A DNA stretch of 64,000 bases from Tieghemiomyces parasiticus (taxonomy: Eukaryota; Kickxellomycota; Dimargaritomycetes; Dimargaritales; Dimargaritaceae). Of this stretch, positions 42,426 to 54,143 are shown one piece after another. The DNA lies in assembly GCA_027575765.1 (NCBI GenBank), contig JANBPT010000071.1:1-64000 (forward strand). Direction: 5' to 3'. The translations under genes were made by a program, and so were the position numbers. Under the pieces are notes generated by a model that had not been told where the DNA came from, made no database searches, and saw nothing but the letters and a program-made list of their open reading frames with translations. How positions within the stretch are numbered: the stretch's first letter is position 1; each line of letters opens with the position of its first letter.

Positions 42426-43766
42426 ATGGCTTACAAACTCGCCGGTGGACTGGTGTATGCCGTCCTGCTCCTGCTATTACAGGCGATCTATATCGCCGTA
42501 CGTAGTGTTCGCAAGCACGTACTCCGATTCCGGGACACGCTGGAGAATGAATGCTTTCGGCGACCAAAGAGGAGCCTCCATGTGACCGAGAAGCTGCCCA
42601 TCCCGATGCTCCTACCGCACCTGGAGGGCTCGCCGTTCCTCCATCACGATCTGCTTCAGTCGCGCGCCGGTGACATTGGCCGCATGCAGTTCGCCACCCT
42701 CCGTAATGAATTTAGCAAGCTCCCCAAGCGCCCCGAGCACTTCAGCGTAGCCCTGCCAACGGGATCCTCCACTTCCCGGTTGCAGCTGAAAACTCCACTG
42801 TCGGTTCCCTTCTCCCTCAAACAGCGTGTCCAGGACCGTATAAACATCCTGCTGTGTCGCCATTACACCCTCACAACCGACTACCAGCGCCCTGACCATA
42901 ATAATACTCGTACCGCCCAAGAGACCACCGTGGCCGCCATCACCCGCCTGGCCTTCTGGTCCCTGGCCGCTGATATCCCCTGTTTGAGCGTGTACCAACC
43001 CCAGTGGCATTTGCTGACAAGTTCCTCCGAGGATTACCCTTGTAGTCCGATTGCCGTGAAGGACGACGAGACGGTTTCCCACAACCGACACCGCAAAATC
43101 ATCCCGCTTCCGGTGAACCTTCTGCTCCAGGCCCTCGACCTGGTCCGGTACAGCGCCCAGATGCCCCCTGTCACGGCTGACGGGCTCAAAAAGGACACCC
43201 TGGATAAGAGCTCGGAGGCACTCGAGACGAAGGCGTTGCCTATGCTCCAGATTCTCACCCGTGGTAGGGCTAGTCCGCCCCGCATCGTTGTGGTGTACCG
43301 CAATCGCCGTTTCATCGTAGGCCAGGACGACAATGGCAAGTCCGCTGTGACCAACGCCTCGGGCGCCGACACTATCGAACTACGCGCCCGGCTCACAACC
43401 GCTGCTACGGAGGCCAGTGAACTCACCCCCCCGCAGACCCTCGAGATCCACCTCCTGGACGCCCAGGAAGGCCTGCCCAAACTGGCCCAACTGGCTGAGA
43501 CGCTCAGTACCGCGGTCCAACGAGGCGAACTGACCCTGGGCGCGATCGACGTAAAGCGGGTCGACGCCCACATGCGGTTGGCTACCCCAGTCGAGCCCAA
43601 ACTCGTGCTTCTGACTGGTGGCCCATTCTCCGTGAATCTCTACCCGGCCTGGGCCATGCGGCACGCCGAGATCCAGCACGCTGGCGAGTACGAAAGCGTC
43701 CGTCTCGACGCCGTGCGTCGCGCTCTCTACCGGTTCGCCAAGTGCCAGCAGCGCTTCGGCAAGTAA
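42426..43766 (+). CDS. NUS1: dehydrodolichyl diphosphate synthase complex subunit NUS1 (Nogo-B receptor-like)
   Basis: 446 residues, single exon. The N-terminal helix (residues ~5-25, LAGGLVYAVLLLLLQAIYIA) anchors it in the ER membrane. The C-terminal half matches the cis-prenyltransferase-like fold: AFWSLAADIPCLSVYQPQ, a variable middle, LVLLTGGPFSVNLYPAW, and LDAVRRALYRFAKCQQRFGK at the very end. The terminal RxG motif (here RFG) is the conserved element that completes the active site of the partner Rer2/DHDDS. The complex makes the long polyprenyl diphosphate for dolichol and N-glycosylation. Typical catalytic Asp of the active subunit is not expected in NUS1. Long middle insertion compared with the human protein. 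Confidence 0.88.
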   Translation: MAYKLAGGLVYAVLLLLLQAIYIAVRSVRKHVLRFRDTLENECFRRPKRSLHVTEKLPIPMLLPHLEGSPFLHHDLLQSRAGDIGRMQFATLRNEFSKLPKRPEHFSVALPTGSSTSRLQLKTPLSVPFSLKQRVQDRINILLCRHYTLTTDYQRPDHNNTRTAQETTVAAITRLAFWSLAADIPCLSVYQPQWHLLTSSSEDYPCSPIAVKDDETVSHNRHRKIIPLPVNLLLQALDLVRYSAQMPPVTADGLKKDTLDKSSEALETKALPMLQILTRGRASPPRIVVVYRNRRFIVGQDDNGKSAVTNASGADTIELRARLTTAATEASELTPPQTLEIHLLDAQEGLPKLAQLAETLSTAVQRGELTLGAIDVKRVDAHMRLATPVEPKLVLLTGGPFSVNLYPAWAMRHAEIQHAGEYESVRLDAVRRALYRFAKCQQRFGK

Positions 43767-44214
43767 ACTGTTACGATGTGGATGACGGTACGGTGTGCCT
43801 CCCAACTCCCATCTAGTCGCCCTACTTATTATGTACAGCTTTATTTCACCCAATATGCGCCACGAGTTGATTATTATTCACCTCCACTTGACCGTGGCGC
43901 TTGTATCGTTACCCCTTCCCCCTTCGCAATTCTTCTTAGCCGTGAAACCCTGGCCTTAAATTGTCAATGGCAGAACTAACGTGGTCCACCTACCACTGTC
44001 TACCCTAAGAAACCCCACTTGATCTACAGCGTCCCTCGTCTTGACATAAACGCCACCACTGAACCAGTAGTCTCTGGTTGCAATCTCACTCATGAGCCAT
44101 GGTCAAGGCAAATGGTACTAATTTTATAGATGATGAGGTTACCATACACTGTGATTAGAGGCTAAAGCAAGGGTATGGCAGGGTTTACGGGCCGTTTGAG
44201 GCGGACAACAAGGG
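43767..44214. other. intergenic between convergent genes
   Basis: 3' flanks of NUS1 and the bL32 gene; no gene seen. Confidence 0.6.
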
Positions 44215-44595
44215 CTACAGCAGCCCGGTGTCCTTCTTGAACTGCTGGAACTTGGTTTTGATGTCCCCGTAGCAGTAGAGGCACAAGTGATGCATCAGCT
44301 TATTCCGGCCGCAGGCAGGACATTTGTTGATATCCTTGCGGTCTTTGATGGCCTTGTTAGAGTCCCGCATGCGCCGCCTGCTGTGGGTGGTGTGTTTCTT
44401 GGGAACGGCCCGGAGGATAGCCTCCTCGAGGAACTGGCCTACCCGCTGCCGTAGGGACTCGCCATACGACTGGATCCCGGCCCATAGCGAGGGGGTGAGG
44501 GTGCCGGTGGAGCTGGCAAGGGTGAAGGAGCGCGTCTGAACAGGAAGCGTCCGCACGGCGCGGGCGAGAGTGCCGCTACGAGTAAGGGCGCTCAT
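44215..44595 (-). CDS. MRPL32: mitochondrial ribosomal protein bL32m
   Basis: 126 residues from ATG 44595, single exon. N-terminal mitochondrial presequence (SALTRSGTLARAVRTLPVQ). The mature bL32 part starts around VPKKHTTHSRRRMRDSNKAI, the typical basic N-terminus, and carries CPACGRNKLMHHLCLYC, a C-x2-C/C-x2-C zinc ribbon. Yeast Mrpl32 is matured by the m-AAA protease, which this presequence fits. The frame is open further upstream to 44817, but the chosen ATG is the one giving the presequence. Confidence 0.93.
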   Translation of the reverse strand: MSALTRSGTLARAVRTLPVQTRSFTLASSTGTLTPSLWAGIQSYGESLRQRVGQFLEEAILRAVPKKHTTHSRRRMRDSNKAIKDRKDINKCPACGRNKLMHHLCLYCYGDIKTKFQQFKKDTGLL

Positions 44596-45270
44596 GGTAG
44601 AAGTGAGAAATCGAAAATGGTACAAGGAAGAGTGTATATATGAATCAGTAAATGGGCGCGAGGAGCGGTGTGACCTTGGTAGCAGAGGGCCAGGTTGATA
44701 CGGGTGGGATGGGATGTGAGGTGGTGGATTAGGTTGGACGGTGCCGATTGAATTGGCCAGATCGGTTCCAGTTAGGGGGTATGCTGGTAGATGGCTGATC
44801 TGGTCGCTCCCTTGCACGGTACTGACCGCATGGAACTGTCTGCAAGGTCACTTGAGGTCAGGTGACCCAAAGTCATCTGGACTCTGTGGTATGGGTTGAT
44901 GGGCAGGCTCTCCAATTATCCCACCTTCCTACGCTCACGCCCGCTTTCTTGGATTCCATCGACTGCGACTGACTCATCTCACCAAGCCTGCTTCCAGAGG
45001 TTACCAAAGGCTGCAGGCCCAAGGCCATACACATTCATCAGATCAACGCCCGCCCAGCTCTTTTTTTTTACGTCACCTGGCGAGCCCGTCACACCCACCC
45101 ACCTTGGTTGCCGACCCGCCCACCTTGCTGCCTGGCTCCTTCCCGCGCTTCATCTGCTCTACATCAGTTACTTCATACTAGCGCTACCTATTATTTTGAA
45201 ACTCCTACCCGCTTCAGGATTTACTCTTACCACTTCTCTAGTCAAACGTCCTGGCTCCCCCCATCACATA
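44596..45270. promoter_or_regulatory. divergent MRPL32/ThrRS promoter region
   Basis: 675 bp between the two start codons. Contains TGACTCA (44970-44976), a perfect Gcn4-type site 295 bp before the ThrRS ATG. The ThrRS frame stays open through most of this region (see findings). Confidence 0.5.
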
Positions 45271-47499
45271 ATGGCCGAGGTTGATCAAAAGATGAAGGAC
45301 CTTGCCCTTGAGAAGCCCGCTAAGGCCCCTAAGGCCGCCAAGGCTCCCAAAGCCGACAAAAAGAAGGCTAAGGGTGGTAACGCCGCGTCTGCCAGCGGCT
45401 TCCCTCTGGAGGTTACCCCTCGCCCGGAATACATGGACCATCGCATCCAGATGTTTGACGCTCTCAAGGCCGAGTACGATGAATTCGTTGCCCGCCAGCC
45501 CCGCCAGCCCATTAAGGTCGTTCTACCCGACGGCAGCGAGAAGTTGGGCACCAGCTGGGAGACGTCCCCCATGGACATTGCCAAATCTATCAGCAAGTCT
45601 CTGGCCGAGCGCATCGTGATCGCTAAGGTCGATGGCGAGTTGTACGACCTGGAGCGCCCGATTGAGCAGTCGTGTCGCCTGGAACTGCTGGACTTTGAGG
45701 ACAAGGACGGTAAGATGGTGTTTTGGCACTCGTCGGCTCACATTCTGGGTGAGGCCAGCGAGCAACACTACGGCTGCCACCTGTGCATCGGGCCCCCGCT
45801 TGACGAGGGGTTCTACTACGAGATGGCCATGACGGACGAGCGGTCGGTGAGTCAGACCGACTACGAATCCCTCGAGACCTTGGCCAAGCGTGCCATCAAG
45901 GAGAAACAGAAATTTGAGCGTCTGAGCGTCAGCAAGGAGAACCTGCTCAAGATGTTCGCCAGCAACAAGTACAAGGTCCACCTCATCGAATCCAAAATCC
46001 CTGACGGAACCAGCACCACCGTGTACCGCTGCGGTAGCCTTATCGACCTGTGCCGCGGCCCGCACGTGCCGCACACCGGCCGCGTCAAGTCCTTCGCCGT
46101 GCTCAAGAACTCGTCGTCCTACTTCCTTGGCGACGCCGCCAACGACACCCTGCAGCGTGTCTACGGCATCTCGTTCCCGGATAACAAGCAGATGGTTGAG
46201 TACAAAAACTTTCTGGCCGAGGCTGCTAGGCGCGACCACCGCCGCATCGGTAAAGACCAGGAACTCTTCTTCTTCCACGATCTATCCCCGGGATCCTGCT
46301 TCTTCTTGCCGCACGGCGCCCGCATTTACAACACCCTGCTGGACTTTATTAAGCAGCAGTACCACGAGCGCGGGTTCCAGGAGGTCATGACGCCCAACAT
46401 GTACAACGCCAAGTTGTGGCAGACCTCGGGTCACTGGGCCAACTACAAGGATGACATGTTCTGCCTCAACGTCGACAAGGAGGAGTTTGCCCTCAAGCCC
46501 ATGAACTGTCCCGGTCACTGCCTCCTGTTTGGCCACCGCGAGCGGTCGTACCGTGAGCTGCCTTTGCGGTTCGCTGATTTCGGTGTTCTGCACCGCAATG
46601 AGGCCAGCGGGGCCCTAAGCGGCCTGACCCGCGTGCGCCGGTTCCAGCAGGACGACGCGCATATCTTTTGCCGCAACGACCAGGTCCATCACGAGATCCA
46701 GGGTTGTCTCGACTTTTTGCAGCACGTGTACGGTATGTTTGGCTTCAAGTTCTACCTGGAGCTATCCACCCGCCCGGAAAACTACCTCGGCAGCCTCGAC
46801 GTCTGGGAAAACGCCGAGCGCCAACTCGAGTCGGCCCTCAACTCCTTTGGTTACCCCTGGGACCTCAACCCGGGCGACGGCGCTTTCTACGGACCTAAGA
46901 TTGACATTACCATCGCCGACGCCCTGAACCGTAAGTTCCAGTGCGCCACCATCCAACTTGATTTCCAGCTACCCGACCGGTTCGGACTCGAGTACCGGTC
47001 AGCCGAGAGTGGCAACGCCGACAATGCCAACGCGTCCGCGGTCGAGAACGCCGGCACCGATAATGCCACGTTCAAGCGCCCGGTCATCATTCACCGCGCC
47101 ATCTTGGGTTCCGTCGAGCGGATGTTTGCCATTTTGACCGAATCCTTCGCCGGCAAATGGCCGTTCTGGCTGTCCCCTCGCCAGATCATGATTGTGCCCG
47201 TCACCGGTGTGGTGTTTGAGTACGCTCGCGAGGTCCACCAGGCCTGCCACAACGCCGGCCTATTCGTCGACGTTGACCTGTCCGATGCGACCCTCAACAA
47301 GAAGATCCGCAATGCCGAAATTGCCCAGTACAATTTCGTGGTCGTCGTCGGTGCGGAGGAGCAGACCACCCAGTCCGTCAACGTGCGCAACCGTGACGAT
47401 GTCGGTACTAAGGCCAAGGGCCAGACTATCCCCGTCGTTGAGTTCGTTACCCGCTTGGTCGCACTGAAGGGTTCTCGCTCCATTGAAAACAAGTTTTGA
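45271..47499 (+). CDS. THS1: threonyl-tRNA synthetase, cytosolic type
   Basis: 742 residues from ATG 45271, single exon. Order of domains: Lys/Ala-rich eukaryotic N-terminal extension (residues 1-45), TGS domain ([19 protein letters not shown], ~75-135), editing domain with HSSAH and CRGPH (His/Cys zinc-like site that removes mischarged Ser), class II catalytic core with motif 1 around QEVMTPNMY, the zinc Cys in [10 protein letters not shown], motif 2 [13 protein letters not shown], motif 3 [12 protein letters not shown], and the C-terminal anticodon-binding domain (IMIVPVTG to the end). It charges tRNA-Thr with threonine. A short Asn/Ala-rich insertion is present at about 590-610. Start chosen because it begins the Lys-rich extension seen in cytosolic enzymes. 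Confidence 0.96.
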   Translation: MAEVDQKMKDLALEKPAKAPKAAKAPKADKKKAKGGNAASASGFPLEVTPRPEYMDHRIQMFDALKAEYDEFVARQPRQPIKVVLPDGSEKLGTSWETSPMDIAKSISKSLAERIVIAKVDGELYDLERPIEQSCRLELLDFEDKDGKMVFWHSSAHILGEASEQHYGCHLCIGPPLDEGFYYEMAMTDERSVSQTDYESLETLAKRAIKEKQKFERLSVSKENLLKMFASNKYKVHLIESKIPDGTSTTVYRCGSLIDLCRGPHVPHTGRVKSFAVLKNSSSYFLGDAANDTLQRVYGISFPDNKQMVEYKNFLAEAARRDHRRIGKDQELFFFHDLSPGSCFFLPHGARIYNTLLDFIKQQYHERGFQEVMTPNMYNAKLWQTSGHWANYKDDMFCLNVDKEEFALKPMNCPGHCLLFGHRERSYRELPLRFADFGVLHRNEASGALSGLTRVRRFQQDDAHIFCRNDQVHHEIQGCLDFLQHVYGMFGFKFYLELSTRPENYLGSLDVWENAERQLESALNSFGYPWDLNPGDGAFYGPKIDITIADALNRKFQCATIQLDFQLPDRFGLEYRSAESGNADNANASAVENAGTDNATFKRPVIIHRAILGSVERMFAILTESFAGKWPFWLSPRQIMIVPVTGVVFEYAREVHQACHNAGLFVDVDLSDATLNKKIRNAEIAQYNFVVVVGAEEQTTQSVNVRNRDDVGTKAKGQTIPVVEFVTRLVALKGSRSIENKF

Positions 47500-48289
47500 T
47501 TGAAAGGAGAGGAGAGGGAGGGGTTCCTTCAGAAGCTCTGCGCCAGGTAAATGAGGCTAATTTTGCCTGCCTGACTCGCGCGAACGAAGTGTTTCTCGGG
47601 ATTCTAAATCTTCTCACCTACCATCGCAAATTATAATTTCCACCAATCATTAAATATTTCAACAGATAAATCTAATGGCATGGCTGGCCTTTCGAATAAT
47701 GCGTATAGCCAAATTGGCCATTTCGGCTTGTATTATGTAATAACATCGCATTAGCCACCTGGTAGCTAAGGGAGGGGGCGGTCGGGCCATCTGCCTACTC
47801 TAAGGTCACCGGTTTTCATCTGGTGGCAGCCATCAGCTTCACGCTCCTGGCGTAATCATATCAGCTGTCGGCTAAACACTGTCCAGTTCGTCGTCCCGTT
47901 CCGAAATGGTAGTGAATGCCCTCCTTCTGACTTATGCTTGGCTCCGGGCTAACATTGCGTCACAACTTAAGGTTAGATGTGCTGAAGCCCCAATGGCACC
48001 AAATGGCTTCTCGTCAGGGTGATTCTCGCGAGGCCCAAAGAACGCCCACTATCTTACAAACCACCTCCATGCAGCCTCACGCAGCAGATACCTTGATCCC
48101 GTAAGAACTTCCGCACCATCAGCCTCCTGGGCTGCATAAGTCTCCATACAATCGTTGGAGGTTGCACTCTACGGGTGGCACTATATAGTTTGAGGCATTC
48201 AAGTTTTAATGCTATTTAATAATGATAATCACCACCACTCTATACTACTCAGTGGGCCCTTCCTAGCCAGCCATCAAAGCAAGCTCTGA
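47500..48289. other. intergenic
   Basis: AT-rich 3' flank of the ThrRS gene running into the transposon relic; no gene seen. Confidence 0.5.
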
Positions 48290-49090
48290 TGCCACTTGAT
48301 TGAAGCTTGGTCAGCTACGACTGCCAGGCGTCCATGATTGCCTCTACCGTGGTGAACTTCTTACCCCTCGACCACTATTTGATATTTCTGAACAGGCAGA
48401 GATCGCAAGGGGGCCAGGTCAGATCTGTAAGGAGGGGCTGGCAGAACTTTGAGTTTAGAGGTGGAAAGGTAGGTCTGGGTAGCTGCAGCGCAGTATGCTA
48501 ATGCATTGTCATGGTAGAGCTGTAGAGGGTAGTGGTCCAGACTTCCACGTGCCTCCGCCCAGGCCTGGACCATGGACTCCAGCCCATACTCTACATAGAG
48601 CTCGGCGGAGACCTCGACACCAGGGGGCTTGACACTTAGGTGTAATAGGTCACGCCTGGTAAACTAAATTGTCAGCATCACCTTGGGTGCGGTATGACCT
48701 TGGCTGGGCTTCCGTTGGGGCAAGGTCACGTTTAGGAAACCATCTCCGGCGATTGGAGCCAGCAGGGGGGATCTTAAAGGTACACCCAAGTCTCCTCACT
48801 TGTAAATATGGAGCCCAGCAGGTAGTCACTGGCCCCATTGAACTCCACCAGGAATTCGGTGGAAAAACATACCTACTGGTGAGGCTGCTCGTTGGTGAGG
48901 TTGTGGGGGGACCCGACAATTGATATAGCTGTGCAACCCCAGATCCCTGCACAAGACATAGTGCATAGTAGTAGGGGAAGGGTGGCAGGCATGGCCTAGT
49001 TTGTCAGCAGTCAGTTTAGGACTATCCTCCAACGGTTCCAGAAGTATGGCCTCGTAAAGTTTGCTAATGGCATCTGACGAGCGGCCATAT
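48290..49090 (-). mobile_element. degenerate Tc1/mariner-type transposase relic
   Basis: On the minus strand the pieces SPKLTADKLG and TMHYVLCRDLGLHSY (helix-turn-helix region, ~48960-49040) and LQLYHDNALAYCAAATQTYL with VLPAPPYRSDLAP (DDE catalytic region, ~48380-48520) follow the order of a Tc1/mariner transposase, then FTTVEAIMDAW after a frameshift. The middle part is interrupted by stops and frameshifts. The HDNA and PPYSPDLAP-like motifs are diagnostic for the IS630/Tc1/mariner superfamily; here Ser-Pro is changed to Arg-Ser (PPYRSDLAP). No terminal inverted repeats or TA target duplication could be fixed by eye. The element is dead. Confidence 0.75.
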
Positions 49091-50765
49091 CAAGCCTCAT
49101 CTTCGAGGGAGTAGTGAGCGGGTACGAAAGCGAGCTAACCACATGTATCGGGTGGCACGAGTAGTTAAGGTCAAGCCCTCTGTCGCTTAGTTCAGGTAAA
49201 ATTTATTCTGCCCTGCGGCCCTTGGAATAAAAATTATCAATGAGAACTCACATATCACACTTAGGAAAGTTGGGCGGGACAGGGGGGTGGAACTTTGGAA
49301 GTTGACATGATGCAGAGATTAAAACGCAAATTGTGAAGTGAGAAATGGACCAATGCTGGAATGGTTTATACCATTCGAGTCCTCGCCCATAACGCCTCTG
49401 AGGGTCATCCACAGTGCCATTATCTGAGACCCTATGCTTTGATGGCCCAAAGTATATGGCACCGCCTTTAGTATATATCAAGTAATCGAAGCCCATGGTA
49501 AGATTCATTAGGCGAGAGAACCCCAAAAAAGACGAAATGAACCTAGCAAAAGGCAGCAGGCCACACGCACTGTAAAACAATGAAATGTGTAAATGATAGA
49601 TAGAAGAGAGAGGCTAGAGGGATTTGGAACCCTTGGAGTCATCTGGCCGAAGTCATCCAGTGTCTATTTGAGCAACGATCTTTGATTTGATATGTCTGCT
49701 TAGCTATAGGAACTGTTGCCAATCAAAGTCCAAGGTTGCTGGATGGCCTCTGGTTTAAAATGCTAAGCCAGGTCGGTAGCTGCAAGGAAGGGTAGCAACA
49801 AAAGAGTCTAGCAGTATATCTAACAGCTTGCCAGGTACCACTGGTGACATGGAAAGGATGTCGGAAGGATACGGACAACTTGAGAGGCGAAGAGCATGGC
49901 CTATGGGTACCACAAGGTGCAGCATCTATTCTACTCATGCCCTGTGAACTACTAAAAATGTCAAAGGAAGTAGTATCCCCAAGTGAAGATAGGCAGGCGT
50001 AAATTTTGCCTTTTCTTCCCTTTCTGATCGACAATGGTCTGTGACCGAAGGTGGCGAGTGGAACAGGTATTCATAGAAAAAGTGAATAGGCATATCAGAG
50101 CAAAAGTACGTTTATTAGTTGCAAGGCCAACGAGCCGCGGAGGAGGCTCGCCACTTAAGTCTTAAATATTGAAATAACACGGTAACATGACGTGCGTCGC
50201 CACCCGAGGGGAGGATGCCAGCTGTTGTCATTAGCGGTGCCAGAAGGTGAGCGTGCGTGGTCAGCCCTTCCGCCATTGGTTGGAAAGGCCGCAGCAGTAT
50301 CTGCCAGCGGCCTTCCTTCCGGTTACAAGACCAAGTATCCAAACCACTGTAGCAATCCAGGTGGGCACTTGAGACCAACTAGCAGATAAGCTGGTGCGGC
50401 ACCATCCATAGTGATTGGCCTCTACGGCAAGGTATGCGTATTTGCGGATGGGAAAATGCGCTTGTCTGTCACAGGAACACCTAGGAATAGTGGCAAATCA
50501 AGCCAGATGTGGCGGAGTACGGCCATCGTTGGTCCGCATATGGTTACCAGGAACTGCTGGGCGGACATGTACTTCCCGCTAACCCTTGACAACCAACGTA
50601 TCGTCCCGTTGCCTGCAGTGGATAGAATAGATCGGAGCGGGCACAATTCCTGCGAGATTTTCCGCGAGGATAAACCAGCATCCATCCTTGGAACCAGCCC
50701 CTCACCTCTCGTTGCCACTTCAGTTATCTTCCCATCCATCTCACCTATGCGGCCCTCAACAGAGG
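49091..50765. other. intergenic, several unrecognised open frames
   Basis: Open frames on the minus strand (49248-49580, 49723-50034, 50115-50378, 50422-50787) follow one another but show no motif I can name. They could be old transposon debris next to the mariner relic or chance. Confidence 0.4.
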
Positions 50766-50783
50766 ATATATATATATATATAT
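50766..50783 (+). promoter_or_regulatory. (TA)n tract, likely TATA region of the P450 gene
   Basis: Alternating TA run 56-73 bp upstream of the P450 ATG. Confidence 0.5.
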
Positions 50784-50838
50784 TCAATACTGTCTACATA
50801 TTTACCCTGCCATTATCACCAAGTGTCTTCCGTCCAAC

Positions 50839-53264
50839 ATGGCTGCCCTCGCCTTCTCAGCGTTAAGTACCTTACTTGCCATTCCTGGTTTCTGGAGTAC
50901 CCTCTACTTGCTGGCTTTAGCGCTCTTCACCAAGTGGCTAATCAAGGTAGGAAACCCCACGCCTTCTCTTGGTGCGAGGACCTCTCATCAGCTCGGTCCG
51001 GCACCTACTGGCTCAGACGTATGGATCCCTCCTTCTCCTTAAGATCACGAGGAAAGCCAATACATTGAGGGCCAGAACTGGGGGTGAATGTGTGGGCTGC
51101 CATATCGAGACTTACCCCAGGCTGCAAAGAAAGCATCACAAGGAACCAATCATCTCCATTTCGCATGAGCGATGTTTTCTAGATGCGTAACTTCTCCTAA
51201 TCACTCTCCGTTAATAATTAATACCCCGATGGCCACACCCTAGACGGTCTACAAATGGCTCTTTTCGCCCCTGGCCACATTGCCCGGACCCTGGCACATG
51301 GGGATCGGTGACTTCGACCTGTACTACCGGGACCTGACGGCGAAGAGTTTCGAACTGACCCACCAGCGGCACCTCAAGTACGGTCCGATCTTTCGTTTAG
51401 GTACGTACACGTTGATCAGGTCAAGTTGACCGGGTATTTACATTATAGTATAGAGTACCTACAACGCAGCTTCTCATGTAGCAAGCCTATATTAACGGTT
51501 TTCCGCGGTGGACCACCTACGCTACCACTACATGTTTCCCGTATTATGGATGGCAGGGCCTGAGTCGGTCAGCATCTGCGACGGAAAATTTGCCAAGGAA
51601 ATCTTATCCAGCCACAGGTTCCGTAAGCCCAAAGAAATCTACAGCCACGTCTTTCAGGTCTTTCTCCCAAATATCTTCACCACCGCTGACCCAGACTTCC
51701 ACCGCCAACGCAAGGGCTTGCTGGCCCCGGTCTTTACCTGGGCAAACATGCGTCGTATTGAGGGCACCGTGATCGAAACCGGGATTCGTCCCTTGCTGGC
51801 CAAGTTCCACCGGATTGCCCGAGCTAACGCAGCTGACAAGTCGGGGAAGCCGGCGGCTGTGGTTAACCTCTACAAGGAGTTCACAAACTTGACCTTCGTA
51901 AGTAGTTCAATTATTTTATTTTCGTTGTTACCTGCACACTCCAAGCGTGGTCTTTGCCCTCCGCCCCTCACCCCCACTTCACTTCATTATTGATAATTTC
52001 TTAGGTAGGATTTATTGTGAAATAGCAGAAGTCTCCTCGCCAGGCCTCACTAACCTACTTATCACCCTATCCAACTCGCCTCTTTGCAATGTATTCCACC
52101 AACACCATCATTGGCTATCAGGATATCACCGGGCGGCTCACATTTGGTCGATCCTTCAACATCATCAACGCCGACGCCAGCCAGGAAGTCTTTGACTGGT
52201 TCTCCGGCTACTTTTACTATGTCGCCATTACCCGCATCTTCCCCTTTCTCAACAACCGTCCCATGCCGTTCATCCCGCCCGTCCAGCGTGGGTACATTGG
52301 TCGCCGCGGTATTGTCAACCTCGCCATCACCACCGTCCGTGAGCGGCTTGACTACCTCAAGGAACTCGACCATGCCTATCCGGATCGCGAGGCCGCCGCT
52401 ATCGCTGGAAAGGTCCCTCACGATATCCTGCAGCTGATGATTGACGCCCGGGATAACGTGGCCGATACCAGTGCAGACAAGGCACCACCAAACCTGAATG
52501 GCTCGAGTGCTGGACCACTGAAGATGGGCGAGGGCCGTTGTCTATCACCCGAAGAACTGGCCAGCGAATCCTTGGTTCAAATGGTGGCTGGGACCGAAAC
52601 CACCAGCAGCGCCTTAAGCTGGGTGATGTATGCCCTTCTAAGCCATCCGCATCACTACCAACGCCTGGTGGACGAGGTGCTCACTGCGTTCCCTCTCCCC
52701 GTGGACGCAACATCGGATAGCGTCGACATCATCCGTGCCGACTCTATCAAGGCCCGTCTACCTTTCCTTGGCGCCGTCATCCAGGAAACCCTTCGGTACT
52801 ACCCGTCGGCCTCCACATCCATCCCGCGCGTCATTCCTGAGGGTGGGCTGGACTATGGTGACTACCACGTTCCTGCCGGGTACTATGTCAGTATCCCACT
52901 GTACGCCACTAACCGCGATCCGCAGCTTTGGAGTCGCCCGGAGGAATTCATACCCGAACGCTGGCTAGCCCCTGTTCATCGTCCAGATCCTGACAGTGGC
53001 AGTGGCGCGACAGTAATGGACCCCGGTGTCAAAATCGGAATTATGACGTTCCTTTCCGGCCCCCGGGGCTGTCTCGGTCGCAACCTTGCTCTCATGGAGT
53101 TACAGCTGACCCTGGCTAATCTCATTCGCCAGTTTAACTGGGAGTTTGCTGACCCTGCCAATTCGATGTTAAACCCTGTAGAGTACATCACACTGCGGCC
53201 AGAGAGCAAGGAACTACTAGTCACGCTTACGCCGCGGATGGAACACGGACACAATCGGTATTAA
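50839..53264 (+). CDS. cytochrome P450 monooxygenase
   Basis: Four exons, 50839-50946, 51244-51400, 51557-51897 and 52122-53264, join to 582 residues with all frames closing. N-terminal membrane anchor (GFWSTLYLLALALFTKWL) for the ER. P450 landmarks: AGTETTSSALSW (I-helix AGxxT), ETLRYYPS (K-helix ExxR), EEFIPERW (PERF), and FLSGPRGCLGR with the haem-ligand Cys519. Oxygen-dependent hydroxylation of an unknown lipophilic substrate, needing NADPH-P450 reductase. No biosynthetic cluster surrounds it, which favours a housekeeping, detoxification or fatty-acid role, but this is not proven. Family number cannot be given without a search. Confidence 0.93.
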
Positions 53265-53385
53265 ATTAGTAACACTTTACTAAATACGACACCTGCCGAA
53301 TGGCAATATGATAAGAGTTAATGATGAGAATGAATGATCGTCCGAGGTGCGGTTGAAAAAAAAAAATCGTGGATGAAATGAAAAC

Positions 53386-53391
53386 AAAAAA
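53386..53391 (-). terminator. Pol III terminator (T6 on minus strand)
   Basis: Six A residues on the plus strand, 10 bases past the tRNA 3' end; a longer run at 53356-53366 could act as back-up. Confidence 0.7.
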
Positions 53392-53400
53392 GAAACCTAT

Positions 53401-53473
53401 TGCCGGAAGGCGGATTTGAACCACCGATCTTCTGTTTACAAGACAGACGCCTTAACCACTTAGCCATACCGGC
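53401..53473 (-). tRNA. tRNA-Thr (TGT)
   Basis: Standard 73-nt class I cloverleaf without an intron. Acceptor GCCGGTA pairs with TTCCGGC allowing one mismatch-type pair, D arm GCT/GGC, anticodon stem TCTGT/ACAGA with loop CTTGTAA (anticodon TGT, reads ACA), five-base variable loop, T arm GGTGG/CCGCC with TTCAAAT. Discriminator A. A T run follows. This normal gene is the reference against which the odd TGT gene at 25615 stands out. Confidence 0.95.
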
Positions 53474-54101
53474 GGATGACTTTAGTGGTTCATATATCAT
53501 CTATATTCATTTCATTGAGCCGCTTGTTTCTTTTGGTATTACCTCTCTCTCCAGCTTACCAACCTTTTCTGTTCCTCATCCGGAGTACGTCTCCTTTAAT
53601 AAAGTATTCGTTTGTTATCTAGAAGCTGCCATTCCGTTACTTGTATATGTTCATCAATGGGAGGGCCCCACTGTACTCGGAATTAGAAGTATGCAGATCA
53701 TCCTTCCCAGCCGGTGTAAATAATTTATCGGTGTTACAATGGACCTTATGCTTGATCATTAATTGGCAGCTTTGCGCAGAAGGATCTTTCACCCTTAACA
53801 GGTTAATATCGCCCCCTCTGGCTTTCCTTGGTGGCACCCAAATTCTACACTTAGGGCCCGGTGTTGTTCTTATTCGATTTAACCATCTAGGCATTATTCC
53901 TTTAAAAAATTATAGATATCTAATACTGTCTGACTATGCTAAGGAAAAGGACCGGAGGTTTATCTATTTTTTGGTTTAACTCTATTAATCAATCTGTTCA
54001 GGTCGTCATTGTCAGCCCATGTGGGTCGTACCTACCTTCCCTAAATTGAAACGAATATCCGAAGACACGAGTGACTATAGTGGATAGGTAGGCAAAAAGA
54101 G

Positions 54102-54104
<3 letters not shown>

Positions 54105-54139
<35 letters not shown>
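54105..54139. repeat. (GA)n microsatellite
   Basis: About 17 GA units. Confidence 0.95.

Positions 54140-54143
<4 letters not shown>

Noticed and set aside
45523..46278. 251-codon minus-strand ORF
   Set aside because: Antisense shadow of the ThrRS gene caused by high GC third positions.
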